The notes beneath the pieces are model-generated. The model did not search any database. It saw only the letters and a list, made by a program, of their open reading frames with translations, and was not told where the DNA came from. From a bacterium (GTDB taxonomy: Bacteria > SZUA-182 > DTGQ01): a stretch of 64,000 nt of DNA. The first letter of the stretch is position 1. Every line of letters starts with the position of its first letter. Positions 28,101 to 36,421 of the stretch are shown here, in pieces. The stretch spans positions 21,550 to 85,549 of the forward strand of contig JBFLZW010000042.1 in assembly GCA_040755755.1 (NCBI GenBank), given 5' to 3'. The translations under genes were made by a program, and so were the position numbers.

Positions 28101-29838
28101 CTTTGGCTCCGGCGCTCCGGTTCCCACAATCGCTGTTGGCGATACTATTACCCTGGGCGATATTATCTGCGATCAATCCCAGCACCCGATCATAGGGTCG
28201 GTTACTCTCACAGGATCATTTGATCCGCCGGTGGCCACCTGGCGGACACCAGAGGCCATCCACAGCTTCAGCCCGACCTGGGGCGGGAATACCAATGCCG
28301 CAAGATCGATCGACAGCGATCCGAACACCATGTGGACTGTTCTGGACGGGACAGCGCGTATTACCTATGATCTGAAAACGCAGCATCAGGTCTCCAGCAT
28401 CCGGTTCTTCAGCACTAGTGGTGGGGTAAAAGTTTCGGTCAAGACCTGGGTCACCGATGAGCCGGTTTATGATCCCAACAATCCAACAACCGGCCCCTTC
28501 GAGATATCAGGAGTTTCAGGGTGGGCTGCAAGTCCGTATCAATTTTATTCCAAAGGCCGCTATCTCACCCTGGAGGTCAAAAAGCTGACTCCCGGACCTC
28601 TCAGCAGTTACATCGCCGAAGTGCAATACCAGGATGGTGAGATTCCGTTACCTGATATCAGTCCGCAGATTCTCAAGGCTGAAGCCTTGAACAGCATCTC
28701 CGGCGGCACGGGAGTTGATGACGGGGACCAGATGGTCATTACCTTCAATGTATCCACCAACGGCCCTGAGGTGATCAGGGGGCCGGCTGACGTGGAATCG
28801 GTCCTGAGTGTGTATGGAGATGCCAACCACAAGGTTGAAACCCGCAAGAGCTGGGGTACCCCCGGCAGTATCGAGTGGTCCGCTGCGGGCGGGCAGGCCA
28901 ATGATACCCTCACCATAATCCTGAAAAAGGAAGGGGCTACCCTCGCTGCCGGAGATCATGTTGAGGTATCCTCCCTCAAGCTGAAGGCACGGGCAGGAGG
29001 GTTTGAACTTCCGATTATCTCATCCCGGGTGATTACCGGAACCTTCGACTGCTCTCTGGCCAGGGCCGTTGCCGGAAATCAGTCACAGAGCCCGGAGCCG
29101 GGAATCCAGGAGGGCGATCAGGTGATCATCTCCTTTGCCGGGAAGACCTTTGGCAATGCGATAACCGCAGAGACGATCAACACGGCCTTGCAGGTAAATA
29201 ACGGTCATTCCTGGGGTCAGGTCAAGGCCATCGAATGGAACGCCCCTGCCAATGATACCCTGAAGATAACCTTTGGCTCCGGCGCTCCGGTTCCCACAAT
29301 CGCTGTTGGCGATACTATTACCCTGGGCGATATTATCTGCGATCAATCCCAGCACCCGATCATAGGGTCGGTTACTCTCACAGGATCATTTGATCCGCCG
29401 GTGGCCACCTGGCGGACACCAGAGGCCATCCACAGCTTCAGCCCGACCTGGGGCGGGAATACCAATGCCGCAAGATCAATCGACAGCGATCCGAATACCC
29501 CCTGGTCCGTCCTGGACGGGACAGCACGAATTACCTATGATCTTGAACCGGAATATCAGACACAATATCAGGTTTCCCGCATTCGGCTCTTCAGCCGTGA
29601 CAGCAGGGGGAAAGCTTCGGTAAAGGTCTGGGTTACCCCTGACCCGGTATACGATCCGGAAGCTCCAACATATGGCCCTTATGAGATATCACAGGTTGCG
29701 GGGTGGGCCATAAGCCCTGAGTTTGACGCCAGAGGCCGGTATCTCACCCTGGATGTCAGGAAGCTGCTTCCCGGGCCTCTTGGCAACTGGATTGGCGAAA
29801 TACAATTTTTCGGTATGGCTCCTCCTGCTTCTCCCTGA
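22183..29838 (+). CDS. Giant 27-haem cytochrome c with duplicated haem-free C-terminal domains
   Basis: 2551 residues from a GTG at 22183 that begins the signal peptide KKAVSIIVFCGICIIFPLSL (an ATG at 22153 is in frame but adds an acidic leader). Residues ~35-1370 carry 27 haem motifs: 24 CXXCH, two CX4CH (CLTPGCH, CSTVWCH) and one CX3CH (CSVNCH). Many are followed by PH or AH, as in outer-surface multihaem proteins. From about residue 1380 the protein is haem-free. It has three copies of a ~390-residue unit, each made of two Ig-like beta domains (VDDGDQxVITF, GIQEGDQV) and a discoidin-like domain (SIDxDPNTxW). Copies 2 and 3 are almost identical in DNA. Probably secreted or cell-surface, with the C-terminal half as a binding or anchoring region. 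Confidence 0.85.
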   Translation: MKKAVSIIVFCGICIIFPLSLARAGNYHIKGQNLNCYDCHTLHFSQDGATPQVPDGARPWGEGPQDYLLKNTTSEMCLMCHDGYNLEAPNVMYSTSRDYQSSAGYLGEEKNADSGVFGHTLNSPNPPPGYQGTWNRTLSCTSCHDPHGNSYYRNLRPKPLADSANSPVTYFIGTSVSGNEDKGIQIAVDSADASSSPYDLTKIIYRQEGEAGEDTVGLSFWCAGCHPAFNQRGDVQGTRTLHPTYGITMSQAKPSISQWWSATASGPPTRPPTVTSSSDTDRGSDRPFCGSCHKAHGSTHRYGLLWENPASPDREGGQYMRDTCQACHHIGNGHYESSPHADPNFGVYRVPEFGRGECEQCHRQHGTANNPQGNAHNLFAESNKSFCLTPGCHWEVPASYPLSEEKLPQGAKARISLTVDAGNDRAFLGYFELNSEINNTAVRLGGLQYRGRWPGALAYNNEQYSPHGRENGAMPNEGSCMNCHSPHGTESRFDMLQLPYEGTSGSGIAGADNYELCLSCHSENGPSGMRPETKRIADYYSQDDLYSGHKIKSDGGFARPGDKLACSNCHNPHGSMGNNQSGPNLHLLSDERPGWRELDTLNDPNSSRRFCFGCHVPSNKPEVKSVVEGITMKPIPDFAEHRDGEGSTESCHSCHGSSYDAPDSENVHHLSPGSCDKCHADQGAWQAKKYSGPHAYHTDKYAFACEVCHARMNHTAGKAIHGNGKAPGSNCQYAQVCFHDGSDSIEWKNQILHQKTYRYRSLYHNPYLDNAGITPGYDASTYDLPDTCKEDPIDPNRVFWTDQSTFSGHNSCSTVWCHSNANPLSLPNHPRENSYQANPSFALTWDDHNANRCNNCHGFIDLDQPADTWQLSSYHRKHIVVTTPNKDTTGMAKILCTKCHAGTCTDNENTIREDIGYANHVNGKKDIIFADPNGKYAADRTCSVNCHSRDGRLLSVSWEEQNPESVCGTCHDVFGPGRTISKDGHAVHLISDRGPGPHSPEQCNDCHTSHDDPAHCNGVPDFKDGQTLAQTSVCDKCHSPGGDYDGVNDPSIGAKANWKSGGVYVQAPDGKLELRGGREKWCVGCHDKEPAASRSDGSGVSAPNVAGDETALTQYGRGYGYFVTGHGLEEGKSYPGSEERGAGASCTDCHDARLGHIDHAHRTYSASRNNYQAGYRLKASALANDPARPMDIPRTASTGPNNNPQQYWQDFALCFQCHDRFALLGNGVSSDQRYLKDPLQTNFYNSSYLYENSDKSVNLHLSHLSGRGGGGNNPDWTSSWNSTGDSAMSCPACHNVHGSPTPRMMRHGELISTPGTSDKVPGLNFRYQPSGSTLPGSTGGEIFSQFSAGRGTISQNRICETCHPAYVKYTRTPYINPDNINPQIESVVAWNGPTGGRGIDDGDQLVITFTTATNGPQVIKLPEDVKFGIKIYGDSNCTLEKAWSTPANIEWSSAGGRSNDTLRLILRKEGTDIAIGDYLRVLPGNLEGIVGGISRQIDSSREMTGTFDCALVRVCAENQSQSEEPGIQEGDQVTVYFSGSIDVGSGGTSLTAANIDQALRLSSGHTWGQVKEIRWNAPANDTLTIILGNEQPAATIAVGDSITLGDIIRDQSANILSGSAILEGSFDSYPLLSPLAVYSSNIPGPPWGNTMKSIDGDPNTLWFLGPSAEGKISYDLGTMYRVSRVWISSGGSGGNASAKVWVTAGPEYDETAPTLDSWQIPVTQGWHSSPQFDAVGRYLRIEARKIGNGPLGELFHEVAFQGTTALPHVNPRILGVEARNNASGGAGVDDGDQVVITFNVSTNGPEVIRGPADVESVLSVYGDANHKVETRKSWGTPGSIEWSAAGGQANDTLTIILKKEGATLAAGDHVEVSSLKLKARAGGFELPIISSRVITGTFDCSLARAVAGNQSQSPEPGIQEGDQVIISFAGKTFGNAITAETINTALQVNNGHSWGQVKAIEWNAPANDTLKITFGSGAPVPTIAVGDTITLGDIICDQSQHPIIGSVTLTGSFDPPVATWRTPEAIHSFSPTWGGNTNAARSIDSDPNTMWTVLDGTARITYDLKTQHQVSSIRFFSTSGGVKVSVKTWVTDEPVYDPNNPTTGPFEISGVSGWAASPYQFYSKGRYLTLEVKKLTPGPLSSYIAEVQYQDGEIPLPDISPQILKAEALNSISGGTGVDDGDQMVITFNVSTNGPEVIRGPADVESVLSVYGDANHKVETRKSWGTPGSIEWSAAGGQANDTLTIILKKEGATLAAGDHVEVSSLKLKARAGGFELPIISSRVITGTFDCSLARAVAGNQSQSPEPGIQEGDQVIISFAGKTFGNAITAETINTALQVNNGHSWGQVKAIEWNAPANDTLKITFGSGAPVPTIAVGDTITLGDIICDQSQHPIIGSVTLTGSFDPPVATWRTPEAIHSFSPTWGGNTNAARSIDSDPNTPWSVLDGTARITYDLEPEYQTQYQVSRIRLFSRDSRGKASVKVWVTPDPVYDPEAPTYGPYEISQVAGWAISPEFDARGRYLTLDVRKLLPGPLGNWIGEIQFFGMAPPASP
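27571..28307 (+). repeat. Direct repeat copy 1 (737 bp, no mismatch seen) inside the giant cytochrome gene
   Basis: The stretch matches 28741-29477 base for base at a constant offset of 1170, as far as I can read by eye. Just before it (27541-27570) and just after it the copies differ at several bases. It encodes the two Ig-like beta domains and the first part of the discoidin-like domain. Such identity in coding DNA points to recent duplication or gene conversion. Confidence 0.85.
28741..29477 (+). repeat. Direct repeat copy 2 (737 bp) inside the giant cytochrome gene
   Basis: Partner of 27571-28307. Identity ends at 29478, where A replaces G, and the following codons differ (PNTPWSV in place of PNTMWTV). 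The two copies keep the reading frame because the 1170-base offset is a multiple of three. Confidence 0.85.
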
Positions 29839-29977
29839 AAAAAACAAAAGACAGAGGGAAGTCCAGAGAAAAGCAGAGGAGTGGGAGTGAGTGAAAACCG
29901 GTATAAGGTTAAAGAGAAAAATATCAGATTATGGCAGGTTATTCTCTCCGGTTAACGGGCGAGCAGGTGGAATGGAT

Positions 29978-32900
29978 ATGAGCAGGAATCTTCTGGTAAC
30001 TATCATAAGTATGGTGATCGTGAGCGGAATAGTATTGGCAGATCAGGGAATTGGTCTTGCCAAAATCATGGTGGATTATCAAAAGGGCGGTGTGGAGCTT
30101 TCCTGGACTGAGCCTACTCAGCGAATCACCGAGGAGCGGCTGTTGTCTTCAGAAATCGCCGGCTATAATATCTTCCGGAGTCTGATCGGTGAGAATGACT
30201 ATCGGAAAATCAACCAGGAATTGATCAGGCAGACCAGATATCTTGATCGGCACATCGAGTGGGGGAAGTGCTATTCCTATGCCCTGACCACAGTTGATTA
30301 CCGGGGACTCGAAAGTCCCCGTTCCCCAATTGTGCAGGCAGTTGCACCGCTTGCTCCTCCGGCGAAGGTCGAGGCATTCGGCCAGAAGCGAAGCGTCAGG
30401 CTGAGCTGGGAGAAGAGTAATAATCCACAGATCCGGGGCTATAATATCTACCGGTCGGAGATATCCGGGCAGAATTACCAGGTGATCGCCTCTGTGCTCG
30501 ATACAGATGATGAATACCTCGATCAGAAGGTAGAGGTTGGGAAAAACTATTACTATCTGCTGAGTACAGTCGATCTTTCCTGGCAGGAGAGTGCTTTTTC
30601 CCCGGAGGTTGGAGCTACACCCCTGGTGATCAGCCAGGAAGAGCTGTCCACTCTGGAAAAGATCGATGGTTTCAGGGCTGACATCGATCATGAAGGGGAG
30701 AGCCTGGCGGTCATTCTCCACTGGGAGCCGGTCACTCTGGAAAATCTGGCTGGTTATAGCGTTTACCGCCGGTTAAACACGGACATGGGAAAGGGGCCGG
30801 CCTCATATCAGCGGCTCAATAAAGAGCTTATCCGGGTGACGAATTTCCGTGACGAAGAGGTCGTCCCTCAGCAAAGCTATTTCTACCTTATCGCCGCTGT
30901 GGATAAAGATAACAATGAGGCCCGGTTTCCCAGGGAAATCTCAATAACCGTAGCTGAGCTTGCCATCAATTCTCTGACTGACGATTCCTCCGGGCGTCCA
31001 TTGAAAGGGGGAAAGCTGCTGACCATTACCCTGACCGGCACGCCGGGAAAGAAAGCCTCTGCCTCTCTTGAGGGGCTGGCTCAGGATATCCCGTTGCAGG
31101 AAACCGATCAGGAAGGTGTTTACTATGGCCAGTATAGTATACCGGAAGGTATCAGCAAGGCAAATATCGCCTTGACCGGCACCATCGAGGACGATCGCGG
31201 GGAGAAAATCGGCTTTGTGTCTTCCGGCACGGTTACGATCGATAACACTCCCCCGGCCGGCATTCTTGCAGCGACGGCGGAATTGGTCAGCGATGCTGTT
31301 CACCTGAGCTGGGAGCTTCCTGATGGAAGTGACGACGTTGTGGCAGTAAGGGTTTTTCGCTCCCTGGCGGACAATGAGGGGAATGATAGCTTTGGAAAGG
31401 CGGAGGATTGTGCCCGGAAGCGGCCCGGAGAGGCGGTCAGCGGAGAAATCAGCCCCCGCATCCGGTCGTTTGATGACCGCTCGTTTCGCCCTCATCAGGG
31501 ATATTATTATTACCTGATCACCTATGATCAGGCAGGGAACGAATCCTGGTCGCAAGATTGTCTTGCGGTTATCACCCCGGTAGACTCCACTCCCCCGAAA
31601 ATACATTCGGTCGAAGAGCTCAGCGCACCCGGCACCAAACGACTTGGGGATGTTATTCGGATCCAGATGCTTGGCGAACCCCGGGCAGAGGGCCGATTTT
31701 CCATCGGTCCACGGATCCGGCAGCCGTTTCAGGAAGTCAGTCCGGGAAAATATCAGGGAGAGTATACTGTCCAGGCGGGTGATGATCTGGAAAATGAACC
31801 GGTCATGGCAGAGTTGACCGATGCTTCGGAAAACCGGAGCACGATGACCGGAAACTTCAAAATTTCGATCGATACCAGAACAGAAGCTGGCAAACCGCCT
31901 CAAATCGCGGTCGTAGAGCATAATGCTTTTTCCGTGGCAGGCATGGATCCTCTGGTGGCTGGAGACTCGTTCCGTATTTCGGTCCAGGGTGATCCAGGCT
32001 GCACTGCCTATGTGGACATAGGAGCACTGGTTACCCGGTCCGGTCCGGAGGCTGATGTTGAGCTCAGTTGGGAACACGATAACAGCTCATCCGCACGAGG
32101 GGAAGGTTTTGTAACTTCGTACCGGATTTACAGCCAACCGGAATTTTCATCTTCACTCATCTTTCTGCCGGGCTCGCAGCCATCCTCAGCCCGGCTGGTA
32201 AAAGAGCTGCCTCCGGGGGCCACCTGCTGCCGGATCGAGGATTATCATGGAGGATATCTATCCGTTACCGCCAGGAAAAATACGGGTGATGAGCAGATAA
32301 TTCTTACCCCGAAAATGCATATTCCCTTAACGGAGGTACAGCCCGGCCTGTACGAAGGCACATACAAAATCCAGCCGGGAGACCGTGTCCGGGAGGGAAA
32401 ACTGACTGCCTATCTTGTCAATCGGCAGGGAGAAGTTTCTCTTCCCCATGAAGCCGAAGACGCGGTTAGCATCGATACCTCGGTGGCCGTAACCGTAACT
32501 CCACGGGAAAAGTGCCTGAAGGCTGACGGCAAATCCAAAACCGAGGTTCGGATTGAAGTCAGCAATGCCAGACAGGTTGGTGTTGCAGATCGGGAAATTG
32601 TCATCGAATTATTCACTACTGACGAATACACCGGAATTGCCGGTGTCGGCCGGTTTGATGAGGATAAATACGGGTATGTGGATAATTCCTACCAACTGGT
32701 CACCGATCCTGGAGGGATGGCCGATATCCCCTATGTTTCGGGGCTGGCAGCCAAGACCGTGATCATTCGGGCCAAAGATGTGGCTACCGGCTGTGTGGGC
32801 CTGAGCTATATCACTTCCTACATCGAAGGTCTGATCAATATTCAGCTTATCGATCCGCCTGCCCGTCAGCGCCTGCGCGCTCTTCAGAGCGGGCCAAGTC

Positions 32901-33514
32901 TGACCGTATGGGCGGATAATGAATGGCTGACAGCGGATGGCGGGCACAGCAGGACGATCGTTCATGCCAGGGTTTTGGATGCGGAGGGAAATCCTCTGGG
33001 AGGGCACCGGCTGAGCTTCGCCATTACTTCGGGAGAGGGCCGGATCGAGGAGATACAGCCCATCACCACCGGCTCCGGTGAAGCCCTGGCCAGATATTTT
33101 GCCGGTAAGCATGTCGGCACGGTGGAAATCACGGCGGTTGATACCGTCACCGGAATGAGCAGGAAGGTTTATATTATCCTGAAAAGTGATGCACCGGCCA
33201 AAATAGTGTTCGAGGGAACTCCGTTGTCAATTTACGCCGATGGGGCCAGCACCTCAGACCTGACCATTCAGGTCGCGGATATGAATGACAATCCCAGCAG
33301 GGGTATCCCATTGGAAGTTGATATTATCCAGGGAAAGGGGAGATTGATCGCTCTGGATAAAGAACTGGTTACCGATTTCCAGGGCGAATGCCGGTTAAAA
33401 TATCTGGCCGGAACCAAACCGGAAACTGTAACTATTCGGGCAAGGGCTCTATCGGCAGTCCCTGACCCGCAAACCATGCAAAAAGCCAGGATTGCAGAAA
33501 AAGGGATGAATTGA
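29978..33514 (+). CDS. Large surface protein with fibronectin type III and invasin-like Ig domains
   Basis: 1178 residues from the ATG at 29978 (AGGTGG seven bases upstream), which begins a signal peptide SRNLLVTIISMVIVSGIVLA; an ATG two codons earlier and a GTG at 29891 are in frame. The N-terminal ~330 residues hold three Fn3-like domains, with blades ending in GYNIFRS, GYNIYRS and GYSVYRR. A further Fn3-like unit (DAVHLSWELPDGSDDVVAVR) and several Ig-like domains follow, and the C-terminal ~330 residues resemble invasin/Big_1 domains (PREKCLKADGKSKTEVRI, LSIYADGASTSDLTIQV). There are no haem motifs. It lies between the giant cytochrome and the beta-barrel gene, so a cell-surface scaffold for electron-transfer proteins is possible (inference). 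Confidence 0.75.
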   Translation: MSRNLLVTIISMVIVSGIVLADQGIGLAKIMVDYQKGGVELSWTEPTQRITEERLLSSEIAGYNIFRSLIGENDYRKINQELIRQTRYLDRHIEWGKCYSYALTTVDYRGLESPRSPIVQAVAPLAPPAKVEAFGQKRSVRLSWEKSNNPQIRGYNIYRSEISGQNYQVIASVLDTDDEYLDQKVEVGKNYYYLLSTVDLSWQESAFSPEVGATPLVISQEELSTLEKIDGFRADIDHEGESLAVILHWEPVTLENLAGYSVYRRLNTDMGKGPASYQRLNKELIRVTNFRDEEVVPQQSYFYLIAAVDKDNNEARFPREISITVAELAINSLTDDSSGRPLKGGKLLTITLTGTPGKKASASLEGLAQDIPLQETDQEGVYYGQYSIPEGISKANIALTGTIEDDRGEKIGFVSSGTVTIDNTPPAGILAATAELVSDAVHLSWELPDGSDDVVAVRVFRSLADNEGNDSFGKAEDCARKRPGEAVSGEISPRIRSFDDRSFRPHQGYYYYLITYDQAGNESWSQDCLAVITPVDSTPPKIHSVEELSAPGTKRLGDVIRIQMLGEPRAEGRFSIGPRIRQPFQEVSPGKYQGEYTVQAGDDLENEPVMAELTDASENRSTMTGNFKISIDTRTEAGKPPQIAVVEHNAFSVAGMDPLVAGDSFRISVQGDPGCTAYVDIGALVTRSGPEADVELSWEHDNSSSARGEGFVTSYRIYSQPEFSSSLIFLPGSQPSSARLVKELPPGATCCRIEDYHGGYLSVTARKNTGDEQIILTPKMHIPLTEVQPGLYEGTYKIQPGDRVREGKLTAYLVNRQGEVSLPHEAEDAVSIDTSVAVTVTPREKCLKADGKSKTEVRIEVSNARQVGVADREIVIELFTTDEYTGIAGVGRFDEDKYGYVDNSYQLVTDPGGMADIPYVSGLAAKTVIIRAKDVATGCVGLSYITSYIEGLINIQLIDPPARQRLRALQSGPSLTVWADNEWLTADGGHSRTIVHARVLDAEGNPLGGHRLSFAITSGEGRIEEIQPITTGSGEALARYFAGKHVGTVEITAVDTVTGMSRKVYIILKSDAPAKIVFEGTPLSIYADGASTSDLTIQVADMNDNPSRGIPLEVDIIQGKGRLIALDKELVTDFQGECRLKYLAGTKPETVTIRARALSAVPDPQTMQKARIAEKGMN

Positions 33515-33534
33515 GTTGCTTATCGGGGAGATGT

Positions 33535-35214
33535 GTGACTAGAAGAGGACAGGTATTACTCGCGGTACTCATCATCGTTTCACTTTCTTTCGCCAGTTCC
33601 GGCTATAGCCAGCAGATCAGGCTGGGGGCAGACTACCTTTTCGAGAAAGTGCAGGAACCCGATAACAAGGATGAATATAATTTTATTCAGACCTATGATC
33701 TCATTCTGGAAAAGCCCCTGCGTCCGCTGTATGATCTCAAGTTTAAACTTCAATTGCGATCCGAGTCGGCAGACCGGGATACCGCTGAGGCGGAAAATAA
33801 AAACCGGGGCTGGGAGAGTAAGTATCTGCCATCCTTTTCCCTCCATCTGGGAAACGATGTCATGGGGCTGGATTCAGGGTTCAGTAAAGACAGTATTCAT
33901 GAGCAGGATATGGATTATGATCTGACCAGGAAACACGCGACTTTTGTCTGGAGCCCTTTTCGCCTGCCGAGGTTCACTGTCCAATACCAGAAAGAGGATA
34001 GAGATCTGAGTGACGAAGAAGGCAGTGGCATGCAAAAAGGAGTGACCCTCCGAGAAGATTATGAATTGGTTCTGGGAATCTTCACCCTGAGCCATAGTTA
34101 CGCAGTGGAGAGAGAAAGGGTTATAGAAGAGGGTGACGATGCAGGCAGTCTGCACAAGGAAGATGACAGCGGGCCGGATTACCATAACTATGATCTCCAT
34201 AACCGGGGCCAGATAGGGTATCAGTTCTCTGCTTTCGATTCCCGGCTGCAACTGAATTCCAATTATGAATTGTCTCATCATGATAAAAAGGATGAGGAGG
34301 CAAACAACAGCTACCGCCTGCTGGAGCAGAAGGCGAATTTCCGCTTTACCGGCCTGCCGGGCAAGAATACAGCCCTGCACTATAACCTGGTTTTGGGAGA
34401 GACCCGGAAATGGTCGGAGCAGGACCGGGAAAGAACCCTGGGGAACAATTTGAGGATCGATGTTCTCCCCCATGAGCATCTGCGAAGCATGCTGGAGGTC
34501 AGCCATGATAACCGCTGGGAAGCGAAAGAGGATGAGCGCAACAGCGAATTGACCTACGGGCTGCGGATCGAACCGGAAATTCCGGGTTTATTGCTGGACC
34601 CCAATGTACCCATGCCGCCTTTGAAGACATCGCTGCTTTTGAGCAGCTCCTTAACCAAGGATAACGGAAGACTTGAATACCGGACAAATTCGGCCCTGCT
34701 GAAAGGCTCAACGGAAGTTTATCGGGGAGTCGAGATCCGTACCGATTTTGAGGTGATCAATACGAAAGATTTTCAGGATCAGGATAAAAAATGGGAAGAA
34801 AATATTAAAATTGACACCAGCTTCGCCCTGAGGGAGGATCTTAAGTATTATCTTCGGAACGAAAACAGGTGGATCCGTCAGGACCAGGGGGAGGAATTAT
34901 CTTCTGTCCGCACCTTTGAAGGTGAAGTCTGGCATATGATTACCTACCGTCCGGCGGATCAGCTTTTTCTGACACTTGATAATAATATCGAATACGGCGA
35001 TATTGATGAGAGATTGTACGGCTTGCGGATCGGATGGCTTCCCGTGCCCAAGGTGCGCCTCGAAGCACGGTATCAGACTGCCGAGACAGAAGAAGACGAG
35101 TACTTTTCGAGCGAGATGAATATCAATATGACTAAGACGTTAAAGTTCAGGATTAAATATACCTATCCGTCAGACGATCAGGTAATCTCTTTCCGATTTA
35201 CCCTGAAAACTTAA
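33535..35214 (+). CDS. Probable outer-membrane beta-barrel protein
   Basis: 559 residues from the GTG at 33535, which has GGGGAG four bases upstream and gives the signal peptide TRRGQVLLAVLIIVSLSF with cleavage near SGYSQ; a TTG at 33511 overlapping the previous stop is an alternative. The mature protein is a run of alternating polar/hydrophobic strands rich in Tyr, Arg, Glu and Asp (LYDLKFKLQLRSESADR, LRSMLEVSHDNRWE, VRLEARYQTAETEED). It ends in a strand finishing FRFTLKT, as in porins. It has no cysteine-haem motifs. In porin-cytochrome conduits a barrel sheathes a multihaem protein across the outer membrane; the neighbours make that role plausible, but I cannot assign it to MtrB, OmbB or another named family. 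Confidence 0.65.
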   Translation: MTRRGQVLLAVLIIVSLSFASSGYSQQIRLGADYLFEKVQEPDNKDEYNFIQTYDLILEKPLRPLYDLKFKLQLRSESADRDTAEAENKNRGWESKYLPSFSLHLGNDVMGLDSGFSKDSIHEQDMDYDLTRKHATFVWSPFRLPRFTVQYQKEDRDLSDEEGSGMQKGVTLREDYELVLGIFTLSHSYAVERERVIEEGDDAGSLHKEDDSGPDYHNYDLHNRGQIGYQFSAFDSRLQLNSNYELSHHDKKDEEANNSYRLLEQKANFRFTGLPGKNTALHYNLVLGETRKWSEQDRERTLGNNLRIDVLPHEHLRSMLEVSHDNRWEAKEDERNSELTYGLRIEPEIPGLLLDPNVPMPPLKTSLLLSSSLTKDNGRLEYRTNSALLKGSTEVYRGVEIRTDFEVINTKDFQDQDKKWEENIKIDTSFALREDLKYYLRNENRWIRQDQGEELSSVRTFEGEVWHMITYRPADQLFLTLDNNIEYGDIDERLYGLRIGWLPVPKVRLEARYQTAETEEDEYFSSEMNINMTKTLKFRIKYTYPSDDQVISFRFTLKT

Positions 35215-35228
35215 TACTAAGGAGGGCA

Positions 35229-35828
35229 TTGTCAGTGTCTGTGAGAAAATTATCAAGAGGCGGATCGATTGCCATCAGTATTATGACGTTCGTTTTATGT
35301 ATTACCGGATGTTCCGGGGTTAAATCAAAGGTTTACGTGAACCCGAACACGAATTTCGGCTTTATCAAGCGGGTTGCCGTACTTCCTTTCGAGAATCTTA
35401 CTTCCGATCGTTTTGCAGACAAGAAGGTGCGGGATGTTTTCGTCACCTCACTGCTGTCTACAGAATTGATTGATGTACCGGAACTGGGAGAGGTTCTCAA
35501 GGCACTGGAGTCTCAGGGTATTGCCTCCCCGGAGGCGGTAACCGGAGATGTAGCCAAGTCCCTCGGTCAGATACTGGGAGTTCAGGGACTGGTGCTGGGG
35601 ACAGTCGAAGAATACTCGGTCAACCGGACCATGGCCGGATCCTTCCCCGAAATCGCTGTTTCCCTGCGGATGATCGATGCCAAGACCGGAAATATTATCT
35701 GGTCTATCAGCCATACGGAAAAAGGAGGACGGCTCCTTCCCACGGTGTTCGGTATCGGCGAGGATACGTTAAGTGAAGTCACCGTCAAGGCTTCCAAGAG
35801 AATCGTGGACACTCTTGTATACGAATAA
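35229..35828 (+). CDS. CsgG/GNA1162-like lipoprotein (1 of 3)
   Basis: 199 residues. The lipobox LCITGC has the lipidated cysteine at residue 28. The core starts KRVAVLPFENLTSDRFADKK and continues with ILGVQGLVLGTVEEYSV and MIDAKTGNIIWSISHTEKGG, the pattern of CsgG-related and DUF799/GNA1162 lipoproteins. The start is TTG or one of two nearby GTGs, with AAGGAGG directly upstream. The C-terminus lacks the transmembrane-barrel hairpins of true CsgG. It is 14 bases after the barrel gene and the first of three related consecutive genes. Confidence 0.72.
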   Translation: MSVSVRKLSRGGSIAISIMTFVLCITGCSGVKSKVYVNPNTNFGFIKRVAVLPFENLTSDRFADKKVRDVFVTSLLSTELIDVPELGEVLKALESQGIASPEAVTGDVAKSLGQILGVQGLVLGTVEEYSVNRTMAGSFPEIAVSLRMIDAKTGNIIWSISHTEKGGRLLPTVFGIGEDTLSEVTVKASKRIVDTLVYE

Positions 35829-35840
35829 CCGGAAACGACG

Positions 35841-36419
35841 ATGAGTAATAAAAAGCTCAAGCTCTACCTCTGCCTTCTGGTCATTCTGCTTGCCGGGGGA
35901 ATCCTTGTGGGGAATGGGGGGCAGCTTGTGGCTGCAACCGGATCCGAAACAAAGGCTGCTCTTCCCGCTATAGCCGTTCTGCCGTTTGAGAACCTGAGCG
36001 GTCAGTTCGGCGCGAGCGAAGAGGTTATGGCAGGGCTGAAAGGCTTATTGCAGAAAGAGTTTTCCCTGGTTTCCGACAAGCAGGTCGAGGCAGTTCTTGC
36101 CGAATTGCAGGTAAGGCATACAGGATTTCTCACCACTGGCCAGATCATCGAAATCGGCAAGCGTCTGAAGGTTGAAACCCTTTTACTGGGAATGATCGAT
36201 ACCTATCGGCAGAGGCCTGTTCCCCAGGTATCATTTTTCTGCTCTCTGGTTTCAGCCAGAGGGAGCGCACCCATGCTGTGGTCACAGTATTTCTGCGCTG
36301 GCGGACAAGAGCAGATTTATCTGCTGCAAAGGAACCGGCCTGTCACATGGTCAGCATTAATACACCAGGCAGCCGAAGATTTCATCCGGTCTTTACCGAA
36401 AAATAGAGAAAGACAATAA
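35841..36419 (+). CDS. CsgG/GNA1162-like secreted protein (2 of 3)
   Basis: 192 residues. An N-terminal hydrophobic segment (LKLYLCLLVILLAGGILVG) lacks a clear lipobox cysteine, so it is probably cleaved or a membrane anchor. The core IAVLPFENLSGQFGASEEVM and RLKVETLLLGMIDTYRQR matches its two neighbours in order and spacing. It starts 12 bases after the first paralogue. Its C-terminal half is more divergent than the others. Function is unknown; the common fold is shared with N-terminal domains of outer-membrane assembly lipoproteins. Confidence 0.62.
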   Translation: MSNKKLKLYLCLLVILLAGGILVGNGGQLVAATGSETKAALPAIAVLPFENLSGQFGASEEVMAGLKGLLQKEFSLVSDKQVEAVLAELQVRHTGFLTTGQIIEIGKRLKVETLLLGMIDTYRQRPVPQVSFFCSLVSARGSAPMLWSQYFCAGGQEQIYLLQRNRPVTWSALIHQAAEDFIRSLPKNRERQ

Positions 36420-36421
36420 GA

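Noticed and set aside
30941-32077. A 378-codon minus-strand open frame
   Set aside because: It lies antisense to the Fn3/Ig surface-protein gene, has no recognisable domain and no ribosome site.
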